From the IMG/VR virus record IMGVR_UViG_3300034106_001120, positions 1-20,540 of that record: a stretch of 20,540 nt of DNA, one strand, 5' to 3'. A program made the translations under genes and the position numbers. Each line of letters starts with the position of its first letter. The first letter of the stretch is position 1. Below the pieces are notes generated by a model, which saw only the letters and a list, made by a program, of their open reading frames with translations, had not been told where the DNA came from and did not search any database. Of this stretch, positions 12,698-20,540 are shown in pieces. The DNA comes from a virus.

Positions 12698-13136
12698 CCA
12701 GACCCGGCAATACGCGCCCTGCCGCCTTTGTCCACATCAGGAAGGCGTCAGCAGCGCCCTCTATGTCCCCTCGGTTGTAGCGCATCCGTATGCTGCTGCG
12801 CTGGAGGTTCCCAAGGCCGACGTTAAAGGCAAAACTCACCAGAGCATCAAATTGCCCTTGGCTATTAACAGCAGCAGGGCAAAGTCGGGCCACGCCGCGC
12901 TCAAACCGGCCAAGGTTTTGAGCAAGGATAGCGTCCACCTCTCCCATCGTGAGGCTGCGATCCCAGCCATCGGGTATCGGTAGGTTCTTCCGATCCTCAT
13001 ACTTCACCGCCGCGTGTGAGGGGTCAATAACGTGTCCGACTCCGACCGTCCATAGCAGAGCCGGACACCGATAAGGGCGCATCCTTACGCCCTCATGATG
13101 TTTTACGAGCTTTATTAGCTCGGGACTGACCTTCAT
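12642..13136 (-). CDS. Endolysin, GH24 lysozyme
   Basis: This 164-aa muramidase cleaves host peptidoglycan at lysis. The catalytic pattern Glu-x8-Asp/Cys-x5-Thr is present as Glu15 (KHHEGVRMRPYR), Cys24 and Thr30 (LLWTVGVGH). It carries the Cys variant instead of the Asp of T4 lysozyme. FDALVSFAFNVGLGNLQRSS (about residues 95-114) and the C-terminal GLVKRRQDERAMFL are standard GH24 motifs. No signal or SAR segment is present, so release needs a canonical holin. It is coupled by ATGA to the upstream membrane protein. Confidence 0.93.
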   Translation of the reverse strand: MKVSPELIKLVKHHEGVRMRPYRCPALLWTVGVGHVIDPSHAAVKYEDRKNLPIPDGWDRSLTMGEVDAILAQNLGRFERGVARLCPAAVNSQGQFDALVSFAFNVGLGNLQRSSIRMRYNRGDIEGAADAFLMWTKAAGRVLPGLVKRRQDERAMFLAHLGLS

Positions 13137-13618
13137 TTCTGGCTAAAGGCGCGACCACCAAAATGAAAGGCAATGATGCTGGCAAGAATTGCCATTTCAT
13201 CCTCGGAAAACACGTTTTCCAGCGCAATCGCAAACGGTACGCTTTGGTTCCATGCGTACCACATTCCAGCGATGTTGATGATGACTAGCTCTAGCACAAA
13301 GATGTAGGTAACCACCGGGCGCACCGAGGCGCGTAGGTTAATCATCCATTGGCTTGCACCTTTGCCAATCTCTACGTCGTGGCTATAGAGCGCCTGACGC
13401 TCCTCGGCAGCGGTCTGCGTCTGGATTTGCTCCAGCTTGATTTCCTCAACCCGTGCCTGCGCGATAAAGCCGCGTTCAGCGAGGGCAAGTTCACGCTCCT
13501 TCTGTGCGGCAACCAACGCAAGCTCATGCTTCTTGTCCTGCCGGTCTTGGAAGATTTGCAGAATCTTGGGCAAACCGCCCGCAAGGAACGACAGAAACGT
13601 GCTGATCATGGTCATCAT
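13133..13618 (-). CDS. Holin-like membrane protein with coiled coil
   Basis: This 161-aa protein has an amphipathic N-terminus, ISTFLSFLAGGLPKILQIFQ. A charged coiled coil (about residues 25-75) is followed by two hydrophobic segments: VVTYIFVLELVIINIAGMWY (about 102-121) and EMAILASIIAFHFGGRAF (141-158). The layout resembles the three-helix holin family linked to gene-transfer-agent and phage release. It lies immediately upstream of the endolysin and overlaps it by ATGA. Holin function is inferred from topology and place. A spanin role cannot be excluded. Confidence 0.7.
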   Translation of the reverse strand: MMTMISTFLSFLAGGLPKILQIFQDRQDKKHELALVAAQKERELALAERGFIAQARVEEIKLEQIQTQTAAEERQALYSHDVEIGKGASQWMINLRASVRPVVTYIFVLELVIINIAGMWYAWNQSVPFAIALENVFSEDEMAILASIIAFHFGGRAFSQK

Positions 13619-14028
13619 TTGGAAGCCCTCACTACATCGTCACCTTTGGTAACGGTCACATGGTCGCCCTCTACGTCCACGCGCATCGGCTGCTCTTTGC
13701 GGTCAAGTCGGTCTAGTTTGGCGATCAATTCCTTGATTACCTCAAACTCGGGCTTTTCTTCCTTCTCCACGGTGCCAGCAATGGACGCCAACATGGAGAT
13801 AAGGGCGGTCAGCGAGGCACCAAGCAGCCCCATCACGGCAGCGATCTTGTCCGAATCTAGCGCAAGGCTAGACAACACACCAATCACCACAATGGCTGTA
13901 ATGTATTTAAGGCCGTCTTTGCCGATAGCCTTGCCCGCGACATCCTTGGCGCTGCTGTGCGCCTCTAGGCGCTGCAATTCGGCTTGTATCTGAACCTTCA
14001 GCAGTTGGATGTCGGTAGGTTCGGTCAT
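13615..14028 (-). CDS. Small membrane protein of the lysis cassette
   Basis: This 137-aa protein has a helical N-terminus, QLLKVQIQAELQRLEAH. Two hydrophobic segments follow, YITAIVVIGVLSSLAL (42-57) and AVMGLLGASLTALISMLASI (64-83), then a charged C-terminus with ELIAKLDRLDRKEQ. It could be a second holin or an antiholin. It overlaps its upstream and downstream neighbours by ATGA, so the cassette is made from one message. No specific family is recognised. Confidence 0.6.
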   Translation of the reverse strand: MTEPTDIQLLKVQIQAELQRLEAHSSAKDVAGKAIGKDGLKYITAIVVIGVLSSLALDSDKIAAVMGLLGASLTALISMLASIAGTVEKEEKPEFEVIKELIAKLDRLDRKEQPMRVDVEGDHVTVTKGDDVVRASK

Positions 14029-14219
14029 TTTTGAACAGCCTCAAGGAGCAACATTCCCATGCTGCCAAGCGCGCCGAGCAATACGATGATGATGGCACCG
14101 CCAACTTTCAGAACCAGTTGCTCAAGGCGCTTCAGACGAGCGTTAATGGCTTCGTATCGCACCGCACAAACGTCAATGTGGCTCGTTACGGTCACTTCAA
14201 GTTCTTGCACAGTCGTCAT
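14025..14219 (-). CDS. XhlA-like single-pass membrane protein
   Basis: This 64-aa protein has a coiled-coil-like N-terminus ending in RLKRLEQLVLKVG and one C-terminal transmembrane segment, GAIIIVLLGALGSMGMLLLE (about residues 41-60). This is the layout of hemolysin XhlA-like proteins, which act with holins in several phages. A strong ribosome binding site, AAGGGG, lies seven bases before ATG 14219. It is the first of three membrane proteins leading into the lysozyme. Confidence 0.6.
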   Translation of the reverse strand: MTTVQELEVTVTSHIDVCAVRYEAINARLKRLEQLVLKVGGAIIIVLLGALGSMGMLLLEAVQK

Positions 14220-14229
14220 CGCTTACCCC

Positions 14230-14607
14230 TTACGGACGCTCGCCCGGCTGAACCGGGGCAGTCAAAATTTCATTGCCACGCTCTTGCGTCAGCAACGTCT
14301 TGCTTACCAAGTTGGCAACGCCATCTTTGGTGCGTTGATCGTCAAGGTTGATTTGCGTGACCATGTTGAACGTCTCAACCCATGCCGCAACTTCAACGTC
14401 AGTTTTAGCAGCGTTTAGGATGCCGACATATTCCGTGTCCGTAAAACGAAAACGGAAAGCAACTTTAGTAATGACGGGCGCTACATACTGGGTCGGCTCT
14501 GGGCCAACCAAGCGATAATGGCCGGAGTAGTTTGCTTCCACAAACGCTTCGTCAGCGATAATGCGGTTAATGACGTCGCCCGCGTCATCCAGTATTTCGT
14601 AAATCAT
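14230..14607 (-). CDS. Possible tail-fibre assembly or accessory protein
   Basis: This 125-aa protein lies directly downstream of the fibre genes, the usual place for a fibre chaperone or accessory protein. It begins MIYEILDDAGDVINRIIADE and continues with a Tyr/Gly-rich stretch (YSGHYRLVGPEPTQY), resembling small proteins often found after phage tail fibres. The C-terminal half is helical. AAGGAG seven bases before ATG 14607 is a strong ribosome binding site. The role is inferred mainly from position. Confidence 0.5.
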   Translation of the reverse strand: MIYEILDDAGDVINRIIADEAFVEANYSGHYRLVGPEPTQYVAPVITKVAFRFRFTDTEYVGILNAAKTDVEVAAWVETFNMVTQINLDDQRTKDGVANLVSKTLLTQERGNEILTAPVQPGERP

Positions 14608-14609
14608 GA

Positions 14610-15656
14610 TTAAACTCCTTGGAACAGAACCACGACCAACCCGCTACCGCCAGCACCGCCAGAGCGAGAAGTTGCGCCACCAATAACGGCAACACCACCA
14701 CCGCCTGCACCACGCCCGCCTGCGCCGCCTGATGTGGCGTTACCGCCGTCTCGCGCTCCGCCGCCACCGCCAGCAAAAAAACCACCAGCAGCGGATTCGC
14801 CTGACTCTGAACCGCCGCCGCCGCCGCCATTACCCCCTGCGGTAGCGTTGCCGCCTGTGTTTCCGCTGCCACCAGTTCCATTTCCTTGAAAAGTAAAGCC
14901 GGGAACAAGCGGCAATGTTGCCATTTGCAAGTTCACATCAAAAACACTCCAGCCAGCACCACCGCCGCCGCTTGTAGTTGTTGCGGAGCCTGCACCTAAT
15001 GCGCCACCGCCACCGCTTGCGCCGCCAGAAGCGTTTGACGTTGCGCCACCAGCGCCGCCAATGCCGCCACCGCCCGTGGCTTGTTTAATGTTATCCGAGT
15101 TTGTAGCGCCGCCAGCAAAACCAGTTCCACGCACCCCCACCGAACCGCCTCCAGTTGCGATTGGCCGGTTATTGCTGTTTGCTCCAATGGCGCCGCCAGC
15201 GCCACCAGTAAAATTAAAGTCACCGTTACTTGCTGAACCACCTGCGCCACCACCAACGCCAGCCGTTGAGTCTGTAGCACCTCCACCGCTGCCACCATTT
15301 GCGGTGATTGTTGTGATGCCAGTACCAGATACTGATGAATTGCCGCCAGCAGTTCCGTTTGACGACGATCCTGTTGAAGTGCCGCCAGCGCCACCAGCTC
15401 CAACTGTTACGGTGAAAGATGTTCCTGACGTAACGTAAGCTCTTTTGACCGCAAGCCCCCCTGCGCCACCGCCAGAGGCAAATGATCGCGTAGCCGCTGA
15501 TGATTGCGCCAAAGCAGCGCCGCCGCCACCGCCTCCAACAACTAAAAAGATTGCCCATCCAGACGCGGGAGCAACATAAGTTCCTGACGAACTAAAATAG
15601 CTTGTAAGAACCGGAAAATTGTCAGAGTTGGCAGTAAATTGCGTGAAGAAACTCAT
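14610..15656 (-). CDS. Glycine-rich tail protein, likely distal adhesin
   Basis: This 348-aa protein has a short N-terminal beta region (residues 1-40). A long glycine-rich body follows, with many GGGG and GGAGG runs separated by Ser/Thr/Asn patches. It ends in GGSGLVVVLFQGV, the strand that usually closes such domains. Glycine-rich phage adhesins (S16 gp38-type) pack polyglycine helices and bear receptor-binding loops at the fibre tip. I chose ATG at 15656 because it overlaps the fibre stop (ATGA). An ATG at 15668 is also possible. Its place after the fibre gene supports a receptor-binding role, which is inferred. Confidence 0.7.
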   Translation of the reverse strand: MSFFTQFTANSDNFPVLTSYFSSSGTYVAPASGWAIFLVVGGGGGGAALAQSSAATRSFASGGGAGGLAVKRAYVTSGTSFTVTVGAGGAGGTSTGSSSNGTAGGNSSVSGTGITTITANGGSGGGATDSTAGVGGGAGGSASNGDFNFTGGAGGAIGANSNNRPIATGGGSVGVRGTGFAGGATNSDNIKQATGGGGIGGAGGATSNASGGASGGGGALGAGSATTTSGGGGAGWSVFDVNLQMATLPLVPGFTFQGNGTGGSGNTGGNATAGGNGGGGGGSESGESAAGGFFAGGGGGARDGGNATSGGAGGRGAGGGGVAVIGGATSRSGGAGGSGLVVVLFQGV

Positions 15657-18013
15657 GCGAATACCCATCCTTCAGTTGCGTCTGAATAACGAAGCTGCAC
15701 AGAAGCATACGGGGTGTTGAGGGTTAAATCCTCTGCAAGCCCTTGTATGTTTTTGGTGTTGCGAGCCACGACGTTGGTTGTCAAGCCATTGGCGACGGTA
15801 ATGTAAATCGTGTCGCTGATAGTTGGCGATGCGGGGAGCGTCACGGTTGCTGCGGTTACTGCCGTCAAAACGTAGTGATTGTTTGCCGTAGCAGAAACCG
15901 ATGTGGACGACGTTACGGTAACAGGCGGCAAACTACCGCCGCTTGCGGATTGCCATGTCGGAGCCGCGCTAGAACCGTTGCTCGTCAACACTTGCCCAGA
16001 AGTGCCGTAGTTCGCACCGCTTAAACCAATAGCGCCGGTTGTATCTATCCTGACCCTCTCGCTGCCTCCGGTGTAGAAGGTCATCGGGAGGTAGGAGCCG
16101 GTGCCGGTGATGGCGTTTCTTAAACCTACTTCTGTAGAGGTAGCAATTAAGTTTATTAAAGATGTATTGGCTGGGTCTGACGTATTAAATGCGCCAAACG
16201 ATGCGGTTGTCCCCGTTCCATTTGGAATTGCGCCAAGCCCAGTTCCTCCATTTGTCGTACTGGTTTGAAACAGTAACCGATTAGCAATCGTCGCATTACT
16301 AAAGTCGCCCGTGATGCGCTGGGCGGTGCTGGAGAACGTGAGGTTGCCGGTGGTGATCGTGGCAGTACCCGCGTTCGCAGACGTAATGGACGCCGTTACC
16401 GCCGCAAGGGACGCAACACCTGTGATGCTGCCGCTGTCGTCTACGATGACGCTGCTGTTTTGAATCAGTTTGCCGGTGGTCAGGTCAAACCGAGCAATGG
16501 CGTTATCGGTAGCCGAGGCTGGGCCGACGACATCGCCCGTACCGCCACCGCCTGCCGACGTCCACGACAGGGTGCCGGTGCCGTTGGTGGACAGCACTTG
16601 CCCGCTCGTACCGTCAGCCGAGGGGAGCGTGTAAGTCGTGCTGCCTGCGTTCGTGGCGGCTTGTACGCCGACATAGCCTGACGTTGCGCCCAAGAAGCGA
16701 GCGGTCAGCAAGTTGGCAGAGCCGATGGAGGCTTGCACAGCCGTCAGCGTGGTCGTAGCCGCTACGCCGACATTGGCAGAGGCTACCGACGCCCCTGTGG
16801 CCGTCAGCGTCGTGATAACCGCCGTGCCAAGGTTAGCCGAGGCAATAGAGGCGGCGGTGCTGGTCAGGTTCGTGACCGTGCCTGTGGTGACAAGCGCCAC
16901 AGCAGCGTTGACCGACGCGACCGATGCCGAGGTGGCGGTCAGGGTTGTGACGGTGCCGTTGGTAATGACAGCCGTGCCAAGGTTGGCCGAGGTGACCGAC
17001 GCTCCCGTTGCCGTCAAATTGGTGACGGTGCCGGTTGTGATAACGGCTGTGCCGACGTTTGCCGAGGTGATGGATGCGCCATCCACGCGCAGATCGGTGA
17101 CGACCGCAACGCCAAAGTTGGCCGAGGCGACCGAGATGCCCGAAAGGGTCAGCGTTCCGATGTTGGCTGAAGCGATAGATGCGCCGGTCGCCGTTAAGTT
17201 TGTGACGGTGGCTGTGGTGAGTAGCGCCACATTGGCGTTGACCGAGGCGACAGATGCGCCCGTGGCCGTGAGATTGGTAACAATCGCCGTGCCGACGTTG
17301 GCCGACGAGATAGAAGCGCCCGATGCGCGCAAGTCCGTGATGATGCCAACCGCTGCCACCATCAACGCAGCAGAGACGTTGGGCAGGTCAGCCTTACCGC
17401 CTACCGCAAGCGCCGAGGCGATGGATACGTTGGCACCGAGGGTGGTGTTGCCCGTAACCGTCAAGGTGCCGTTGATCGTCGTGTTGCCGAACGAGTTGGC
17501 GGCATTGATCATCTGGAAGCGGGTGCCGTCGTAGATAACGACGACCATCTCGCCCGAGTTGATGTCGCCAGCAGCAAGCGCCGTGCTGCCGTCGCGGGTA
17601 ACGGCTCTTGACCCCAAGCCGTCCACGTTTAGCGTCACAGCGCCCGTGTTAGCGCCGCCCGCCACAAAGTAGAACAACTGACCTGCCGCGTAGGCGGTCA
17701 GGGTGGGCGACATCGTGCCGGTAATCGTGTCGGTGCCAGAAATGGAAATTAGTTTGGCGGCAGTAGACTGCACTTGCCCGAGGGTGGCGGCATCGTTCAC
17801 CAACGTGCCAATTGCCAAGCCCGTGACCTTGTTGTTGCCCATCGGGATGTTAGCCGTGGGCGTGGACTGACCGTCTTTTGTAATGCAGTTCGTCAAGCCC
17901 GAGGCAAGGTCTGCCGTCAGGGCGTTAAATACCGTGGCCGAGATGACGGTGTTGGCGACAACGGGCTGCCCCGTTGAGTTGATGAGAAATGTACCGCTGC
18001 CGTTAAAACTCAT
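15653..18013 (-). CDS. Tail fibre with pentapeptide-repeat shaft
   Basis: This 786-aa protein has an N-terminus, MSFNGSGTFLINSTGQPVVA with NIPMGNNKVTGLA at 55-67, typical of phage fibres that attach to the tail. Residues 226-440 are built of pentapeptides (separate entry). Then come SYGYVGVQ-type and SGQVLSTNGTGTLSW-type fibre-knob motifs. The C-terminal module SATANNHYVLTAVTAATVTL is common at phage fibre ends. AGGAG nine bases before ATG 18013 is a good ribosome binding site. It probably forms a trimeric fibre carrying or joining the glycine-rich protein. There is no sign of a chaperone domain. Confidence 0.85.
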   Translation of the reverse strand: MSFNGSGTFLINSTGQPVVANTVISATVFNALTADLASGLTNCITKDGQSTPTANIPMGNNKVTGLAIGTLVNDAATLGQVQSTAAKLISISGTDTITGTMSPTLTAYAAGQLFYFVAGGANTGAVTLNVDGLGSRAVTRDGSTALAAGDINSGEMVVVIYDGTRFQMINAANSFGNTTINGTLTVTGNTTLGANVSIASALAVGGKADLPNVSAALMVAAVGIITDLRASGASISSANVGTAIVTNLTATGASVASVNANVALLTTATVTNLTATGASIASANIGTLTLSGISVASANFGVAVVTDLRVDGASITSANVGTAVITTGTVTNLTATGASVTSANLGTAVITNGTVTTLTATSASVASVNAAVALVTTGTVTNLTSTAASIASANLGTAVITTLTATGASVASANVGVAATTTLTAVQASIGSANLLTARFLGATSGYVGVQAATNAGSTTYTLPSADGTSGQVLSTNGTGTLSWTSAGGGGTGDVVGPASATDNAIARFDLTTGKLIQNSSVIVDDSGSITGVASLAAVTASITSANAGTATITTGNLTFSSTAQRITGDFSNATIANRLLFQTSTTNGGTGLGAIPNGTGTTASFGAFNTSDPANTSLINLIATSTEVGLRNAITGTGSYLPMTFYTGGSERVRIDTTGAIGLSGANYGTSGQVLTSNGSSAAPTWQSASGGSLPPVTVTSSTSVSATANNHYVLTAVTAATVTLPASPTISDTIYITVANGLTTNVVARNTKNIQGLAEDLTLNTPYASVQLRYSDATEGWVFA
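16694..17338 (-). repeat. In-frame repeat array coding 43 pentapeptides
   Basis: Residues 226-440 of the tail fibre divide into ten units that each begin with T-x-L or a variant. Their lengths are 20, 25, 20, 15, 25, 25, 25, 20, 20 and 20 residues. All are multiples of five, so at DNA level the units differ by steps of 15 bp. The internal pattern (ASVTS, ANLGT, AVITT, GTVTN) is the A-x-[LVI]-x-x pentapeptide signature of right-handed quadrilateral beta-helices. Confidence 0.7.
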
Positions 18014-18025
18014 CTGTGCTTACTC

Positions 18026-19912
18026 CTATTCTTGGCCTGCGCCAAACGCGCCGATACGGCCTGACGTTTGCCGACCTAATGCCTGACCCATAGCGCGGCG
18101 GCGCATATATTCCTGCATATTTCGCAGTTCATCTTGCGCCGGTTGGTCGCGCAGCATTAGCAATTGCGCCAACTTGTTGCGTTGCTGTTCTGGCATCCCG
18201 TATTGCGTCGCTTTTTGCTGCAATCCTTGAACAAAACCAACAGGATTAGTTGCCGCTTGCGATGCTTGCACTAAATCAAATGTGTCTTTTTGATCTTGTG
18301 CTTGCGCTAAACGCTTAAACGTCTGGGAACCGCCGCCCACACGCTCCAATTTCTTTAGTTCTTCCTGCGACAAAATCATGCGCTGGAATTTACGGAAATC
18401 GTTGCCGAATATGGCTCGGAGCTTGCCTTTAAGCTCTGGCTCTTTGTACATATTTAGCAAACGAGTTTGCCCCGGTTGCGATCCCGCAACTTGTCGCAGC
18501 GAATCTACCGCGCCAACGCGAAACGCCTCCAATTCAGATGGCGTCATTTCTTTGGTTAATTTGGACAACGATTCTGCCGTTTCTGACAAAGAAGATTGTC
18601 CTAACTCAACCGCTGTTTCTAACTCTCCAAACCCTGCAAATGTTTCGCGGGCTTTTGCATAATCTGGCGACAACGAATCTAATTTCTTGACCAAATCCAA
18701 CCGCAATTGGTCAAGGTCAGCGGCTTCATTATTTGCGCCTTTACGACGAGCCGTTTTTGCTTTATCCCATAAACTGCGCTTAAGTTGATCGGCGGCAGCA
18801 AACGGCAATTGATCGCCCTGCTTTAACTGACGCAACGCCACTTGTGTCTCACCGCGCCGAGTCGCTGTGCGCTGTGCTGCACCAAGGTCAAGTCGTGCGC
18901 GACCAAGAATGCTTTGCAATTCCTCGTCAATCGGAAAAGTAACTGTTCGCAATTTGTCGTAGAGCGGCCCTGCCGCATCTGCTTGGCGTTTAGCAAGATT
19001 AACTAACTCGTCATCTGCGGATTGCATAACGCCTGTAGCAAGTTCCGCAGTTTTAGTAATAGCGCCGCCACGTTTTTCCGCTACGCGACGTTGTTGCATT
19101 TCCAATTTACGACCCGCTGACCCCGACAGATTGGCAAGCATATCTATCTCGGCAAGCGTGTTGCTGCCAGTAGATGCAATGGGCGCTTCTGGGCCAAGTT
19201 TACGCAATCGCCTCGCGCCCATCACAGCCTCTTGCCCCGGCTCCACGCTCGTCATAATTCGGGCCTGTGCGTCACGCTCAAGCAATTCTGCAAGGCGCTC
19301 ACGGGCGTAATCAGGACGCACGTTATAACCCGCAAAAGTTTCGGGCGTTTGAACTTCAGCGCCGCGCATGATTCCAAAGCCGCCTTCTGGCAAACGCGAC
19401 ATAGCAGGCGTAATAATGCCGCTACGAATTGCTCGGCCAGCGACGTTTGCGCCACCGCCTAAAACCGTGCCAATAGCCGCGCCTTCTATTGCGCCTTCTA
19501 AACGGTCGCCTTCATCGGCTGCGCCTGCGCCTGACAATGCGCTTTGTGCGGCAATGTCGCCTCCGGTGCGTAAAATTTTGCCCGTAGTGGTTATGCCGCG
19601 ACCCAATGAAAGCGGGCCGGTAAACGGAGCCGTTGCAAGACCGCCTGCTAATTCAAGGCCAGCAGCGCCCATTGGATTGCGTTGTGCAAACTCTTGCGTA
19701 GCGCCACGCACCACATCGCGGTATCGCGGATTAACAAGTCCCGCCAATTCGTCGGCAAAGTTAAACGTAGCGCCTTGCGCGGCGGTCAATGCGCCTTGAG
19801 CAACGGGCGATAGTTGAGTGCCTTGTTGAAACGCTTCTGAGCGTTGCGGGCCTCCCATTGAGGCCAATCGTGCGCGGGCGGCTTCTAATGCTTTTCGCTG
19901 TTCTTCGTTCAT
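18026..19912 (-). CDS. Large virion or ejection-type protein
   Basis: This 628-aa protein shows a helical N-terminus and a hydrophobic, Gly/Ala-rich stretch at about residues 30-165 (AAGLELAGGLATAPFTGPLS, AIEGAAIGTVLGGGANVAGR). A long helical body rich in Arg, Glu and Gln follows. This is the pattern of internal virion proteins that are ejected with DNA and may line the envelope channel. It has no visible enzymatic motif. The start overlaps the upstream stop (ATGA), with GGAAG eight bases before. It precedes the tail fibre by 12 bases, in the late leftward block. Confidence 0.6.
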   Translation of the reverse strand: MNEEQRKALEAARARLASMGGPQRSEAFQQGTQLSPVAQGALTAAQGATFNFADELAGLVNPRYRDVVRGATQEFAQRNPMGAAGLELAGGLATAPFTGPLSLGRGITTTGKILRTGGDIAAQSALSGAGAADEGDRLEGAIEGAAIGTVLGGGANVAGRAIRSGIITPAMSRLPEGGFGIMRGAEVQTPETFAGYNVRPDYARERLAELLERDAQARIMTSVEPGQEAVMGARRLRKLGPEAPIASTGSNTLAEIDMLANLSGSAGRKLEMQQRRVAEKRGGAITKTAELATGVMQSADDELVNLAKRQADAAGPLYDKLRTVTFPIDEELQSILGRARLDLGAAQRTATRRGETQVALRQLKQGDQLPFAAADQLKRSLWDKAKTARRKGANNEAADLDQLRLDLVKKLDSLSPDYAKARETFAGFGELETAVELGQSSLSETAESLSKLTKEMTPSELEAFRVGAVDSLRQVAGSQPGQTRLLNMYKEPELKGKLRAIFGNDFRKFQRMILSQEELKKLERVGGGSQTFKRLAQAQDQKDTFDLVQASQAATNPVGFVQGLQQKATQYGMPEQQRNKLAQLLMLRDQPAQDELRNMQEYMRRRAMGQALGRQTSGRIGAFGAGQE

Positions 19913-20540
19913 CGGGCAAACTTCCGACGTTCATCTAGCGTCATTACCGCCCATTCTTGCGGTGTAACGCCTTCTGGTGGATTAATGGGAGCTGGCTTGT
20001 AATTTGCTCCAGCAGCTGCGCCGATAGCGCGAATAGCCGTTTCGCGAGCTTGTCGTTTTTGCGCTTTTGTTTTTTCATCATCTCCCGGCTGAGGAATATA
20101 TTGTTTGCGAGCGCTGTCAAATTCTGAATCACTAATAACAGCGCCAGATTCTTTACGAAGCACGGCATTGATAAAGTTGCGCTCTGCTTGAAACCATTGT
20201 CGTGCTTCTGGCGTTAACATGACGTTGCCAATGTTGCCCGGCAAACTTTCTTTTGCGCGTGATCCATAACTTGGCGGCGCAAAACTTTCAAACACAGGCT
20301 CTGATTCTGCCATGCGCTCTGCATACAACGCAGCGTTTGCTTGCGATTCCGTTTGCGCTTTACCCTCTGGACGAACACCTTGGATGATTGATGGCGGGCC
20401 GCCAGTTGGGTTTGGCTGGAAGAACACGGGATTGCCGCTTGCATCCACGCCTGATACAGGAGCGCCGTATTTGACATCTACTGTTGTGCGAGCAATGCCA
20501 GAATTTCGGAAATCTTCAAACGTGCCTCTGTAGCCTTGGC
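19909..20540 (-). CDS. Virion or ejection-type protein, 5' end beyond window
   Basis: The frame is open from the right edge to the stop at 19909, 210 codons. The visible part starts within GYRGTFEDFRNSGIART and contains a Pro/Gly/Asn-rich stretch (FFQPNPTGGPPS). It then has WFQAERNFINAVLRKESGAV, ISDSEFDSARKQYIPQPGDD, and a basic helix. The latter pieces resemble segments seen in phage structural or DNA-ejection proteins. A GTG at 20448 could be read as a start, but the frame continues upstream with coherent protein, so the gene is cut. It overlaps the following gene by ATGA. Confidence 0.6.
   Translation of the reverse strand, partial: QGYRGTFEDFRNSGIARTTVDVKYGAPVSGVDASGNPVFFQPNPTGGPPSIIQGVRPEGKAQTESQANAALYAERMAESEPVFESFAPPSYGSRAKESLPGNIGNVMLTPEARQWFQAERNFINAVLRKESGAVISDSEFDSARKQYIPQPGDDEKTKAQKRQARETAIRAIGAAAGANYKPAPINPPEGVTPQEWAVMTLDERRKFAR

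Noticed and set aside
14996-15403. 135-codon second frame in the glycine-rich gene
   Set aside because: GGN-rich coding sequence leaves the other frames open by composition. The translation is Ala/Leu/Gln repeats and has no start signal.
16694-17338. Possible CRISPR array
   Set aside because: The repeats are degenerate, in frame, coding and have no unique spacers of constant length. They encode pentapeptides in a fibre.
16713-17534. 273-codon open frame antisense to the tail-fibre repeats
   Set aside because: It follows directly from the repetitive, stop-poor codon pattern of the fibre on the other strand. It has no ribosome binding site and its translation is low-complexity.
15653-18013. 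Possible diversity-generating retroelement target in the fibre
   Set aside because: No reverse transcriptase, template repeat or C-type-lectin-like C-terminus is seen in the window.
1-20540. tRNA genes, insertion sequences, integrase or attachment site
   Set aside because: None could be recognised on reading both strands, though short tRNA-like elements cannot be fully excluded without a covariance search.

Overview
The window is part of the genome of a tailed double-stranded DNA bacteriophage (Caudoviricetes). It carries a large and a small terminase subunit, a lysis cassette, tail-fibre genes, likely ejection or internal virion proteins, and an ERF-type recombination module. There is no ribosomal, tRNA or bacterial housekeeping gene. 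Strong AGGAG-type ribosome binding sites, dense ATGA/GTGA start-stop overlaps and moderately high G+C fit a phage of a Gram-negative, probably proteobacterial, host, but the host cannot be read from the sequence. No integrase is visible, so lysogeny is not shown.

Layout. Positions 1-6295 hold a leftward block. Read in transcription order it contains a small unknown protein, a sugar-O-methyltransferase-like enzyme, a VRR-NUC-like nuclease, a second SAM methyltransferase, a Dps/ferritin-like protein, a large protein with an HExxH motif, TerS and TerL (cut by the left edge). One glycosyltransferase-like gene (4289-4945) points the opposite way inside this block. Positions 6296-8327 hold a non-coding regulatory spacer with 18-bp direct repeats and a dyad, a doubtful ORF overlying several hairpins and a candidate promoter, a phage-type cytosine-C5 methyltransferase with a 160-codon ORF nested in another frame, and a 52-aa Cro/YdaS-like repressor.

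Positions 8328-8413 are a compact divergent control region. Two sigma70-like promoters lie on opposite strands within one dyad and share the same DNA, so only one polymerase should be able to occupy them at a time. The leftward transcript would start at or next to the repressor ATG, making it leaderless. From 8414 to 12697 runs a tightly packed rightward early operon: small proteins, ERF single-strand annealing protein, AlpA-like regulator, an SSB-like protein with an acidic DTPF tail, a PD-(D/E)XK nuclease, a glycosyltransferase, a NinB-like protein, a DUF1364-like zinc protein and small unknowns.

From 12642 to the right edge everything is leftward again. In transcription order this is two virion or ejection-type proteins, a pentapeptide-repeat tail fibre, a glycine-rich distal adhesin candidate, a possible fibre-assembly protein, three small membrane proteins (holin candidates) and a GH24 lysozyme. 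On a circularly permuted or circular map the two leftward blocks would be one late unit running from the control region through TerL and the unseen structural genes back to lysis, with the early operon as the only rightward island. The interlocked promoters are the natural candidate for the early/late or early/repressor decision.
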